Positions 1 through 5,534 of a DNA stretch of 5,534 nucleotides are shown here, in pieces; position 1 is the first letter of the stretch, and each line of letters starts with the position of its first letter. This DNA comes from Crocinitomix sp. (GTDB lineage Bacteria > Bacteroidota > Bacteroidia > Flavobacteriales_D > Crocinitomicaceae). The position numbers and the translations under genes are program-made. Under the pieces are notes generated by a model that did no database searches, had not been told where the DNA came from, and saw nothing but the letters and a program-made list of their open reading frames with translations. The stretch is taken from NCBI GenBank assembly GCA_020849935.1, contig JADZFJ010000311.1, forward strand, positions 1 to 5,534. Direction: 5' to 3'.

Positions 1-2016
1 ATCAGCGCGCGTATTGAAAAACCACTCATGCTCCTTGCCAATGGCAATCTAGAAAAAGTGGTCGAACATGGGGACAATACCCGAACTTTTCGATATACCT
101 CACCGGTTCCATTTCCCAATTATTTGGTAGCGATTGTGGTGGGCGAATTTGATGAGGTTGCCTTTCAAAATAAAAGAACCTCGGTACGAACCTTCGGTTA
201 TCCTCAAGAAAAAGCAGCCACCCAAGCCACCGTTGAATGGTTGCCGGACATGCTCGATTTTTTGGAGACGAAAACAGATTTCCCTTATCCTTATGCCGAT
301 TATAAACAGGTGGTCGTGCAAGATTATCCATTTCCAGGCTTGGTGGGGCAACATTCGTTTGCCTTGCTTTCAGATAATTATGTAGATGATTTTGGCGTAC
401 ATCAAGATTTTAAATACCTCTGGGATGGGGTAGCGATGCAAGCCTTGGCGAATCAATGGTTTGGAAATTTAATTATGCCAAAAGAATGGGAAGATTTGTG
501 GTTGAATAATGCCTTTGCCTATTATTTTGCGGGACTTTTTACCTCCAAATGTTTTACAGAGGACGAATATTTGACCTATTATCATCCTTTCGAAAAATCG
601 AATGTTGAATTTGACCGAAGCAGTGGAATTATACACCCAATTGTCCCTAAAAAAGTAACTGATTTGCCGGGTTTTTGTATGGATTCGTATTCAAAATTTC
701 GTGGGGCCTTGGTGTTGCGAATGTTGGCTTTTGAACTGGGTGAGGAGAATTGGTGGGATGCCATTCAACAGTATGTGGGAACAAGTGCAGGAAAACAGGT
801 GTCCACGAAGGATTTTCAAGCAGCCGTTGAATTCGTTTCGGATGAATCTTACCAATGGTTTTTTGATCAATGGATTTATAAAATTGGATCTCCTCAATTT
901 GAAGTGACAAAAACCTATTTGCCGAATGAGCAGAAATTAATCCTTCGTGTGCAGCAAATCCAACCGCAAGAAAATACGACTGATTATGAAATGGTCAACT
1001 ATTTTCAAGGTAAAATAGCTGTTGAAATTGATGGTAAAATCGAAACAATAAATTTACGACCGCAGGAAGTTAACACATTTACTTTTAGCTTGTTGGATAC
1101 TCCGAAATGGGTTAATTTTAATGTACACGATAATTTTTTATGTGAGACGCATTTCGAACAAACCACCTCAGAATATTTGGCGCAAATGCAAAACAGTGTA
1201 GATGTTTTAGCCAAACAAAATGCCATGAACGAATTGGTGATAACAGCAAAAGACAGTCTTTGTGAACCAGCACTTAAGCAACAAATAATCGCCGCGATTC
1301 AGTCAGAATTTCAATCCACACACTATTGGCGTTACCGCTGGTTTGCCTTGGGATCACTCCGAAAAATATGGGAATTTCCTTATTCAGAAGCTACAAAATC
1401 GTTCTTGGTAGCCGCAGTTCGCACTGAAAAATCATGGATTAAAGGAACCGCCATGAGTATGTTGGGTAATACTCGGGATTCTAGCTATACTCCCCTTTAT
1501 CTTCAAGCCTTAACCGATGAAAGTGATCGGGTTATTAATGCCGCCGCCATTGCTTTAGGAAAGACAAAAAGTAGTCTTGCTTTTGAGGCCTTAATGAATT
1601 TGGAAAATCAACCATCTTGGAAAAATCAAAATCGAATTAGCGCTTTAAATGGCCTTCAAGAATTGGGGGATGAAAGAGCCGTGCCGTATGTTTTAGAATG
1701 TATTCAAGATCAACATTCGCCGCGCTGGTACTTGGCGACCCCAACTTGGGATTATCCTTACGCGGCAGTAAATACGCTCGTTGCGCTGGGGAAAGCTGAA
1801 TTAGCGTATCCCATTTTACGCGAGCGGTTAATCAAATCGCTAAAAGAAGATGATTTAAATGATATTTTTCAAAATGTGCAATTAATTGATTTGTTGACCG
1901 TTCCGCAAGCTTCGGAGATTTATGTTCGTTTGAAAAAGAAATTTAAAGAGGAGCCGACCATTTTAGAAGCGGTCAATTTTTACGAAAGTCAGTATTTAGA
2001 AAATATTAATAATTAA
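1..2016 (+). CDS. M1 aminopeptidase-like protein with HEAT C-terminus, catalytic residues lost (5' partial)
   Basis: The frame is open from base 1, so the gene begins upstream; the ATG at 28 lies inside a conserved M1 segment (ANGNL) and is not the start. In the 671 residues visible (codon 1 = base 1), the end of the N-terminal beta domain runs to about residue 80 (YLVAIVVGEFD). The thermolysin-like domain covers about 80-297, a beta-sandwich about 298-395, and an alpha-helical HEAT-like region about 440-660. Family landmarks are clear: QWFGNL, W..LWLN, FAYYF, RGALVLRML, FFDQW. The catalytic set is replaced. HExxH is QALAN (147-151), the third zinc ligand Glu is Asn170, GAMEN is GLVGQ (113-117), and the Tyr of YxKGA is Lys232. 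M1 enzymes normally use zinc to remove N-terminal amino acids; this protein should not bind zinc or cleave in that way. The frame is undisturbed, so I infer a pseudoenzyme with a binding or scaffold role. It is the first visible gene of a plus-strand run, with the next gene 3 nt downstream. Family assignment is confident; the role is unknown. Confidence 0.93.
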   Translation: MSARIEKPLMLLANGNLEKVVEHGDNTRTFRYTSPVPFPNYLVAIVVGEFDEVAFQNKRTSVRTFGYPQEKAATQATVEWLPDMLDFLETKTDFPYPYADYKQVVVQDYPFPGLVGQHSFALLSDNYVDDFGVHQDFKYLWDGVAMQALANQWFGNLIMPKEWEDLWLNNAFAYYFAGLFTSKCFTEDEYLTYYHPFEKSNVEFDRSSGIIHPIVPKKVTDLPGFCMDSYSKFRGALVLRMLAFELGEENWWDAIQQYVGTSAGKQVSTKDFQAAVEFVSDESYQWFFDQWIYKIGSPQFEVTKTYLPNEQKLILRVQQIQPQENTTDYEMVNYFQGKIAVEIDGKIETINLRPQEVNTFTFSLLDTPKWVNFNVHDNFLCETHFEQTTSEYLAQMQNSVDVLAKQNAMNELVITAKDSLCEPALKQQIIAAIQSEFQSTHYWRYRWFALGSLRKIWEFPYSEATKSFLVAAVRTEKSWIKGTAMSMLGNTRDSSYTPLYLQALTDESDRVINAAAIALGKTKSSLAFEALMNLENQPSWKNQNRISALNGLQELGDERAVPYVLECIQDQHSPRWYLATPTWDYPYAAVNTLVALGKAELAYPILRERLIKSLKEDDLNDIFQNVQLIDLLTVPQASEIYVRLKKKFKEEPTILEAVNFYESQYLENINN

Positions 2017-2019
2017 TGT

Positions 2020-2616
2020 ATGGATTTTAAGCAAGCGTATATTTTAGAAAATGACAAGGTCCAGTTGAGGCCATTAGCAACCACCGATTTTGATGCCTTG
2101 CTCCCATTTTCGCTGAACGAACCCGAAATTTGGCAGTATTCTTTGGTGCAAGCGTCGGGAGAGGAACAATTAAGAAATTACCTAAAATTAGCCTTGGATG
2201 GTCGGGCGTTGGGGAAAGAATATCCTTTTCTGGTCATAGACAAAAAAACGAATCGTACCGCTGGGTGTACCCGATTTTATGACATTCAACCCAAGGACAA
2301 ATGCCTTTTATTGGGATATACTTGGTATGGGAAAGATTTTCAAGGAACGGGTTTAAATAAGCAGTGTAAATACTTACTCTTGAATTTTGCATTTGAAACC
2401 TTGGGCATGGAACGGGTCGAATTTCGTGCGGACAATGACAATAAACGTAGCATTGCGGCCATGTTGAGTATTGGTTGTAAAGTGGAAGGCGTTTTGCGAA
2501 GCAATGGATTTAAACCAACTGGCGAACGTCGTGATAGCATTGTCTTGAGTATTCTAAAAACTGAATGGGAGTTGGAGGTAAAAGAACAATTAAAAAACAA
2601 ATTAGCACATGATTAA
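2020..2616 (+). CDS. GNAT family N-acetyltransferase, RimJ/RimL type
   Basis: This 198-aa cytoplasmic protein is of the usual length for the Acetyltransf_3 (RimJ/RimL-like) branch of GNAT enzymes, which move an acetyl group from acetyl-CoA to an amine, often a protein N-terminus, an antibiotic or a small metabolite. The N-terminal strand VQLRPLATTDFDAL (14-27) is typical of the group. The acetyl-CoA pyrophosphate loop is QGTGLN (108-113), fitting Q/RxxGxG/A except for the final Asn. It is followed by the helix KYLLLNFAFETLGM, the strand VEFRADNDN and a conserved N...S helix (N139, S144). The end, GERRDSIVLSILKTEW, is also characteristic. The ATG at 2020 lies 3 nt after the preceding stop and has no Shine-Dalgarno sequence, as is usual in Bacteroidota. 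The 3' end overlaps the next gene by 8 nt, implying co-transcription and perhaps coupled translation. The acceptor substrate cannot be read from the sequence. Confidence 0.93.
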   Translation: MDFKQAYILENDKVQLRPLATTDFDALLPFSLNEPEIWQYSLVQASGEEQLRNYLKLALDGRALGKEYPFLVIDKKTNRTAGCTRFYDIQPKDKCLLLGYTWYGKDFQGTGLNKQCKYLLLNFAFETLGMERVEFRADNDNKRSIAAMLSIGCKVEGVLRSNGFKPTGERRDSIVLSILKTEWELEVKEQLKNKLAHD

Positions 2617-3079
2617 CCTGAAAGCACCTTATCAACCACGTCCAATTCGATTTTTAGAATTGTTTGAATTTCAAGGATGGACAATTAAGATTTACAGTAT
2701 TTCGATTTTTAACGAATTTGTGGGCGAACATAATGTGGATTTGGCAAAACAAAACCTTTCCGAATGGTTGAAAAAAAGCACCGCCTATCAATTAGAGACC
2801 TATCAATTGGCAACCTTGATTATTCACGAATACCGAGATGGTTGTTTTGCGATTATTAATTGGTGGACCGATGAAAATATGTTGCAAAATTTTGTGTATT
2901 TGCGTAGAAATGGCGAAACGGAATTCCATTTGTTTTCCGGTGAAGGAATTACCACCTGTGTATGGGAAATGGCGGTGTTGTGGCACGAAAGAAATGCCTG
3001 GGTCAAACATATTTTAACTCAATACGATCGACCAAATGTTGAGGGTTATTTAGCAGAACAATTGAATGAAACTATCTAA
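2609..3079 (+). CDS. Conserved-looking hypothetical protein, 156 aa
   Basis: I do not recognise this family. The protein appears soluble, with no signal peptide, membrane segment or metal-binding cysteine cluster. It is rich in aromatic residues: W24, W53, the pair W85-W86, W119, W125 and W131. Short strands such as GWTIKIYSISIF (23-34) and CFAIINWW (79-86) alternate with a helix-like stretch, VDLAKQNLSEWLKK (43-56). The C-terminal half has EMAVLWHERNAWVKHIL (120-136), a probable amphipathic helix. The pattern suggests a small alpha/beta domain, but no catalytic motif stands out. The start at 2609 lies inside the end of the upstream acetyltransferase gene (8-nt overlap), and the next gene begins 11 nt after the stop, so it is embedded in the operon. 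Reality as a gene is well supported by length, position and protein-like composition; function is unknown. Confidence 0.85.
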   Translation: MINLKAPYQPRPIRFLELFEFQGWTIKIYSISIFNEFVGEHNVDLAKQNLSEWLKKSTAYQLETYQLATLIIHEYRDGCFAIINWWTDENMLQNFVYLRRNGETEFHLFSGEGITTCVWEMAVLWHERNAWVKHILTQYDRPNVEGYLAEQLNETI

Positions 3080-3090
3080 AAAAAAGAGCC

Positions 3091-3618
3091 ATGTTTAAAT
3101 CTGACATAAAAAAAATGCCTCCTTATTTTGATCGGTATATCGCTTTGGCAGAAGATGTATCGCTTTTAAATTCCCTTGAAATTAGTTTAAACGAATTAGA
3201 AAATGCCCCAATTGAAACTTGGTTAGCTTTGGGTGATCGCGTGTACGAAGTTGGTAAATGGACAGTAAAAGATCTTCTTCAGCATTTTATTGACACCGAA
3301 CGTGTTTTTGTCTATCGCATAACAGCCATTGCTCGCGGTGATAAACAAAAGATGATTCCCTACGATGAAGAAGCTTTTGCGAAAAATACCACCGCAAATT
3401 TGAGAACCGTTGAAGATCTTTTGGAAGAGTTAATTTTGGTTAGAAAGGGTACCATTGCCATGTTCAAGTCATTTAACGATAGCATGTTGCATACCCAAGG
3501 AAATGGATTTAACAAGATGCATTATTGCCCTTTGTCTTTAGGTTTTATGTTGGCAGGACATCAACGCTGGCATTTCCGGGTGTTGGAAAACAAGTATTAT
3601 CCCTTAGTGCAAAAGTAG
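3091..3618 (+). CDS. DinB/YfiT-like metal-binding four-helix protein
   Basis: This 175-aa protein matches the DinB_2/YfiT-like superfamily: four-helix-bundle proteins that hold a divalent metal through three histidines and often act as thiol S-transferases, for example with bacillithiol, or as metal-dependent hydrolases. The three ligands are visible as H65 in the WTVKDLLQHFIDTER segment (57-71) and H157 and H161 in AGHQRWHFRVLENKYYP. The middle segment IPYDEEAF also resembles YfiT-type members. Length is normal for the family. The start at 3091 follows a poly-A run with a weak GAG; an alternative Met nine codons in (3115) would remove only the amphipathic first residues. The gene sits 11 nt after the unknown protein and 2 nt before the DUF1272 gene. 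A link to bacillithiol chemistry is inference from the family and from bacillithiol occurring in some Bacteroidota; the real substrate is unknown. Confidence 0.9.
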   Translation: MFKSDIKKMPPYFDRYIALAEDVSLLNSLEISLNELENAPIETWLALGDRVYEVGKWTVKDLLQHFIDTERVFVYRITAIARGDKQKMIPYDEEAFAKNTTANLRTVEDLLEELILVRKGTIAMFKSFNDSMLHTQGNGFNKMHYCPLSLGFMLAGHQRWHFRVLENKYYPLVQK

Positions 3619-3620
3619 CC

Positions 3621-3833
3621 ATGTTAACGCTCAAGCCCCACTGTGAACATTGTGGTGTTTCTCTTCCGCCAAACAGCGAAGAAGCGATGATTTGCAGTTA
3701 CGAATGTACCTATTGTAAAAATTGTGTTCATGATATTTTGAAAAACAAATGCCCCAATTGTGGTGGTGGTTTTGAAAAAAGACCAAGGCGAGAGGTAGTA
3801 ATTGAAACGACATCAAAGGTAATAGGTGCTTAA
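3621..3833 (+). CDS. DUF1272 family small cysteine-rich protein
   Basis: This 70-aa protein matches the DUF1272 pattern I know from many bacteria: an opening L.LKP.CE.C, then LPP.S..A.ICS.ECT.C, and CPNCGG before a basic tail with RRP-like residues. Eight cysteines are present (C8, C11, C25, C29, C32, C35, C44, C47), in pairs fit for two zinc sites of zinc-ribbon or RING-like geometry. The family has no established function. I chose the ATG at 3621 because the family begins at this point and because it leaves 2 nt after the DinB stop. A longer reading frame from 3525 would overlap the DinB gene by almost 100 nt with residues that are unlike the family. It is the last gene of the operon and is followed by a weak AT-rich hairpin. 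Confidence 0.92.
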   Translation: MLTLKPHCEHCGVSLPPNSEEAMICSYECTYCKNCVHDILKNKCPNCGGGFEKRPRREVVIETTSKVIGA

Positions 3834-3835
3834 TC

Positions 3836-3857
3836 AATCTTTTTGTAAAGAAAGATT
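3836..3857 (+). terminator. Weak AT-rich inverted repeat after the operon
   Basis: Directly after the DUF1272 stop, AATCTTT (3836-3842) and AAAGATT (3851-3857) form a perfect 7-bp stem with an 8-nt loop. The position fits the end of the five-gene run, but the stem has a single G:C pair and only three T follow it before GCCC. It is therefore at best a poor intrinsic terminator and may be chance in AT-rich DNA. Confidence 0.25.
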
Positions 3858-3950
3858 TGCCCTAATTTCAGATAATATAAATGCATTTTTTAAGTTTAAT
3901 TATCCAATCATTAAGGAATAAGAAAAGTTTCATGGATTAAAATTTAAAAT

Positions 3951-4445
3951 ATGCACTATCGGAATGGAGAAATCAGTGAATTGAATGAAATAAAACAACT
4001 TGCAATGGCCGCATGGGGTAAATTTCAATCTCAATTAACCCCAGAAAATTGGAACAAGTTAATAGGGGGGTTAGAAGACGATAGAACTTACATTGACTTA
4101 TTTAATTCCGCCGATTGTGTGGTGTGCACGACGGATGAAAACCAATTGATTGGCATGGCATTTTTAGTTTCAAGCGGACATCCAACGGAAATTTATTTGA
4201 GTGAATGGAGTTATATCCGTTTTGTGTCGGTGCATCCAAGTTATGCAAGAAAGGGCATTGGGCGAAAACTGACAGAAATTTGTATTAATCGTGCAAAGGC
4301 GAATCAAGAAAAACACATTGCATTGCATACTTCTGAGTTAATGCGCAACGCCATACATATTTATGAATCGTTAGGATTTACGGTTGTAAGTGAAATTCCT
4401 CCGCGGTTAGGAAAAAAATATTGGCTGTATAAATTGGATCTTTGA
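3951..4445 (+). CDS. GNAT family N-acetyltransferase
   Basis: This 164-aa protein is a single-domain GNAT acetyltransferase of normal length (Acetyltransf_1 type). The core is visible in order: the beta-strand NQLIGMAFLVSS (64-75), the strand YIRFVSVHPSYARKGIG (88-104) carrying the acetyl-CoA pyrophosphate loop ARKGIGRKL, the following helix to about 118, the strand IALHTSE (123-129), and the family-typical NAIHIYESLGF (133-143), whose Tyr138 sits where the general acid Tyr often is. The extended loop SGHPTEIYLSEWSY (75-88) probably shapes the acceptor site. It is unrelated in detail to the other acetyltransferase at 2020-2616. The gene stands alone, 117 nt after the operon, with no recognisable Shine-Dalgarno sequence before the ATG. 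The substrate is unknown. It is the only complete gene here ending in TGA. Confidence 0.92.
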   Translation: MHYRNGEISELNEIKQLAMAAWGKFQSQLTPENWNKLIGGLEDDRTYIDLFNSADCVVCTTDENQLIGMAFLVSSGHPTEIYLSEWSYIRFVSVHPSYARKGIGRKLTEICINRAKANQEKHIALHTSELMRNAIHIYESLGFTVVSEIPPRLGKKYWLYKLDL

Positions 4446-4518
4446 AGTTTTTAATACATCTCGTAGCATGCAATTTCTCAAAAATTGTGTAAACTAATTC
4501 AATTTTAAACAAGTACTT

Positions 4519-4836
4519 ATGGCAGACAATCACACAACCTCGATTGAAATAAAGTATGGCGTCAATTCGCAAGGATACTTTAGCCGCACACCTGCAAAAA
4601 ATCTAATCGTTTTGTGCATAGATTGAAGGGCAGAAGGCATAAATTCAACAGTGAGTATTAAAAAGCTCGAATGGATTTGCGCAAATCGAATAACATGTAT
4701 TTTTGAGGCATTTTCTGCGATTGAAAATTTGAAATACCGATCTTTTAACGAGAATCGTTATATTTCAGGCATTAATTCAAAAAAATCAACGCTAATTAAG
4801 TGTCAAGGGGAGATTAGTTTGATTTTTACTCAGTAA
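4519..4836 (+). pseudogene. Possible decayed gene: 105-codon frame split by one TGA
   Basis: A frame opens at the ATG at 4519 and reads 35 residues (MADNHTTSIEIKYGVNSQGY, then FSRTPAKNLIVLCID) to a TGA at 4624-4626. It then continues open in the same frame for another 69 codons to the TAA at 4834-4836. The second part could also start on its own at the GTG at 4651, giving 61 aa (SIKKLEWICANR onward). I recognise neither part. It could be a gene with a nonsense mutation, two tiny genes, or chance. Read-through is unlikely because Trp is TGG throughout the neighbouring genes, and there is no evident selenocysteine hairpin. A frameshift explanation is also possible: the third frame over 4610-4661 reads NRFVHRLKGRRHKFNSEY before a TAA. 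Confidence 0.25.
4674..4687. repeat. Perfect 14-bp palindrome
   Basis: GATTTGC followed at once by GCAAATC is a perfect dyad without a spacer. It lies 169 bases before the Lgt-like gene, inside the interrupted frame. It has the form of a binding site for a dimeric regulator, but a perfect 14-base palindrome is not rare in 5.5 kb, so this is only a description. Confidence 0.3.
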
Positions 4837-4851
4837 TAAATATTATTTTTT
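4818..4851 (+). promoter_or_regulatory. Candidate Bacteroidota-type promoter before the Lgt-like gene
   Basis: TTTG at 4818-4821 and TATTTTTT at 4844-4851 resemble the Bacteroidota -33 (TTTG) and -7 (TAnnTTTG) elements, with a 22-nt spacing. Transcription would then begin close to the ATG at 4856, giving a leaderless or near-leaderless message, which agrees with the missing Shine-Dalgarno sequence. The -7 match falls in a T-run, where such matches arise easily. Confidence 0.2.
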
Positions 4852-4855
4852 TTAG

Positions 4856-5534
4856 ATGCTTTTTTTGTCAATACCTTTTGAACCTATCTTTTTTGGTTGG
4901 CATCTAAATGTTCATTTGGTGCTTGAGTATCTGGCGTTTTTAGTGGGGTTTCGTTATTACATGGTGCTTCGTAAAAAATCTATCGATCAAATATCTTCAG
5001 CCAATCGCATTTCCATTATTCTTGGGGCTATTTTAGGCGCTTTTATTGGTTCTAGGTTGGTGGGGTTTCTTGAAAATCCAACGATTACGTTAGATCTTCA
5101 AAATATGTTGAATTTACTTAATACGAAATCGATCATTGGAGGGCTTGTTGGAGGATTAATCGGTGTTGAAATCGCTAAAAAAATTATTAAAGAGAAAAAT
5201 TCGTCTGGCGATTTGTTCACCTTTCCTATTATTATTGGGATTATTATTGGCAGAATTGGTTGTTTTTTAAGTGGAATTAATGAATTCACTTATGGGGTAG
5301 AAACTAAATTTTTTATGGGGATGGATTTGGGAGATGGGTTGACAAGACATCCGACAGCTCTGTACGAAATCATTTTTTTATGCATTTTATTCATTCTTCT
5401 GAAAAGGAGCAAAAATATCACTAGGATAGAAAATGGCTTATTATTTAAAATTTTTATGGTGTTATATGTAGGATTTCGTTTCTTTATTGAGTTTCTGAAA
5501 CCAAATATTTTTTATTTGATGGGCTTGAGTAGCA
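4856..5534 (+). CDS. Lgt-like (prolipoprotein diacylglyceryl transferase family) membrane protein, 3' partial
   Basis: The frame is open from the ATG at 4856, which follows an in-frame TAG, to the window edge (226 codons); Lgt proteins are usually about 260-290 aa. Hydrophobic segments lie near residues 10-36, 52-72, 93-108, 124-140, 170-184 and from about 198 on, consistent with a multi-pass inner-membrane protein. Lgt signatures are present: GAILGAFIGSRL (57-68), GGLVGGLIG (95-103), GRIGCFLSG (132-140), HPTALYE (165-171) and GFRFFIEF (206-213). Lgt moves diacylglycerol from phosphatidylglycerol to the lipobox cysteine of prelipoproteins. R133, R208 and E212 match E. coli R143, R239 and E243. 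However, the residue matching H103 is I94, and the Asn of GRxGN (N146) is C136. This suggests a divergent paralog whose acceptor or reaction may differ. The 3' end is outside the window. Confidence 0.85.
   Translation, partial: MLFLSIPFEPIFFGWHLNVHLVLEYLAFLVGFRYYMVLRKKSIDQISSANRISIILGAILGAFIGSRLVGFLENPTITLDLQNMLNLLNTKSIIGGLVGGLIGVEIAKKIIKEKNSSGDLFTFPIIIGIIIGRIGCFLSGINEFTYGVETKFFMGMDLGDGLTRHPTALYEIIFLCILFILLKRSKNITRIENGLLFKIFMVLYVGFRFFIEFLKPNIFYLMGLSS

Larger units (their letters stand above)
4446..4855. other. Gene-poor spacer between the GNAT and Lgt-like genes
   Basis: About 410 bases contain no convincing intact gene. On the plus strand there is one long frame interrupted by a single stop (described separately). 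There are three small hairpin-capable sequences: 4471-4487 (CAATTT/AAATTG, 5-nt loop, no T-tract after it), 4674-4687 (perfect 14-base palindrome) and 4746-4760 (TAACGA/TCGTTA around GAA). I see no tRNA, no direct-repeat array and no insertion-sequence ends. Confidence 0.6.

Noticed and set aside
26..331. Minus-strand open frame of 101 aa inside the M1-like gene
   Set aside because: It is wholly antisense to a well-supported gene and its translation resembles no known protein; the same applies to the other minus-strand frames at 582-764, 647-910, 1005-1226, 2340-2600, 2792-3010 and 5098-5289.
28..2016. ATG at 28 as the true start of the M1-like gene
   Set aside because: The frame is open to base 1, and residues before the ATG continue the M1 N-terminal domain; more than 100 residues of that domain would be missing, so the gene is cut by the window edge.
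3525..3833. A 102-aa version of the DUF1272 protein starting at 3525
   Set aside because: It would overlap the DinB-like gene by 94 nt, and its first 32 residues do not resemble the family, whose usual N-terminus is at the ATG at 3621.
3856..3898. Promoter for the GNAT gene at 3951, from TTTG at 3856 and TAAGTTTA at 3891
   Set aside because: The second element fits TAnnTTTG fairly well, but the spacing of 31 nt is too long for a Bacteroidota promoter and no better -33 element lies at the right distance.
4468..4490. Intrinsic terminator after the GNAT gene
   Set aside because: The hairpin CAATTT/AAATTG is AT-rich, can be extended only with G-U pairs, and has no T-tract after it.
4443..4626. 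Reassigned TGA codon (as Trp or selenocysteine), from TGA at 4443 and 4624
   Set aside because: Trp is encoded by TGG throughout the clear genes, the acetyltransferase ends naturally at its TGA, and no selenocysteine-insertion hairpin is evident after 4624.
1..5534. Mobile element, CRISPR array, defence system or RNA gene
   Set aside because: I found no transposase, integrase, regularly spaced repeats, terminal repeats or tRNA/rRNA-like sequence in the window.

Overview
The window looks like chromosomal DNA of a Bacteroidota bacterium, probably from the Flavobacteriia/Saprospiria side of the phylum. The DNA is AT-rich, genes are tightly packed on the plus strand, Shine-Dalgarno sequences are almost absent, and the gene content is typical of that phylum: an M1-type peptidase with a C-terminal HEAT domain, a DinB/YfiT-like protein and a divergent Lgt-like membrane protein. 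The assignment rests on family resemblance and gene style, not on a database search.

Bases 1-3833 hold a compact plus-strand gene run, most likely one operon. It starts with an M1-aminopeptidase-like protein that enters from the left edge (1-2016). A RimJ/RimL-type GNAT acetyltransferase follows 3 nt later (2020-2616). An unrecognised 156-aa protein overlaps that gene by 8 nt (2609-3079). A DinB/YfiT-like metal-binding protein follows after 11 nt (3091-3618), and a 70-aa DUF1272 cysteine-rich protein after 2 nt (3621-3833). Bases 3834-3950 are a short spacer with a weak AT-rich hairpin. A second, unrelated GNAT acetyltransferase stands alone at 3951-4445. Bases 4446-4855 lack a convincing intact gene; they hold an interrupted reading frame that may be a decayed gene, and two small dyad symmetries. 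From 4856 to the right edge runs an incomplete Lgt-like (prolipoprotein diacylglyceryl transferase family) membrane protein.

The most striking observation is that the M1 protein has kept the fold-defining sequence around its active site but lost every catalytic residue that can be checked. HExxH reads QALAN, the downstream zinc-binding Glu is Asn, the GAMEN exopeptidase motif is gone, and the transition-state Tyr is Lys. The frame is intact and the surrounding motif residues are conserved, which points to a maintained pseudoenzyme, perhaps a HEAT-repeat scaffold or binding protein, rather than a decaying gene. The Lgt-like protein at the other end also lacks residues considered essential in Lgt (the His before the GGLIG motif and the Asn of GRxGN) while keeping the two arginines, so it is probably a paralog with a different job. 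No joint pathway for the operon can be read from the sequence. The mix of two GNAT enzymes, a possible thiol-transferase and a zinc-ribbon-like protein looks like a housekeeping or stress-related accessory cluster.
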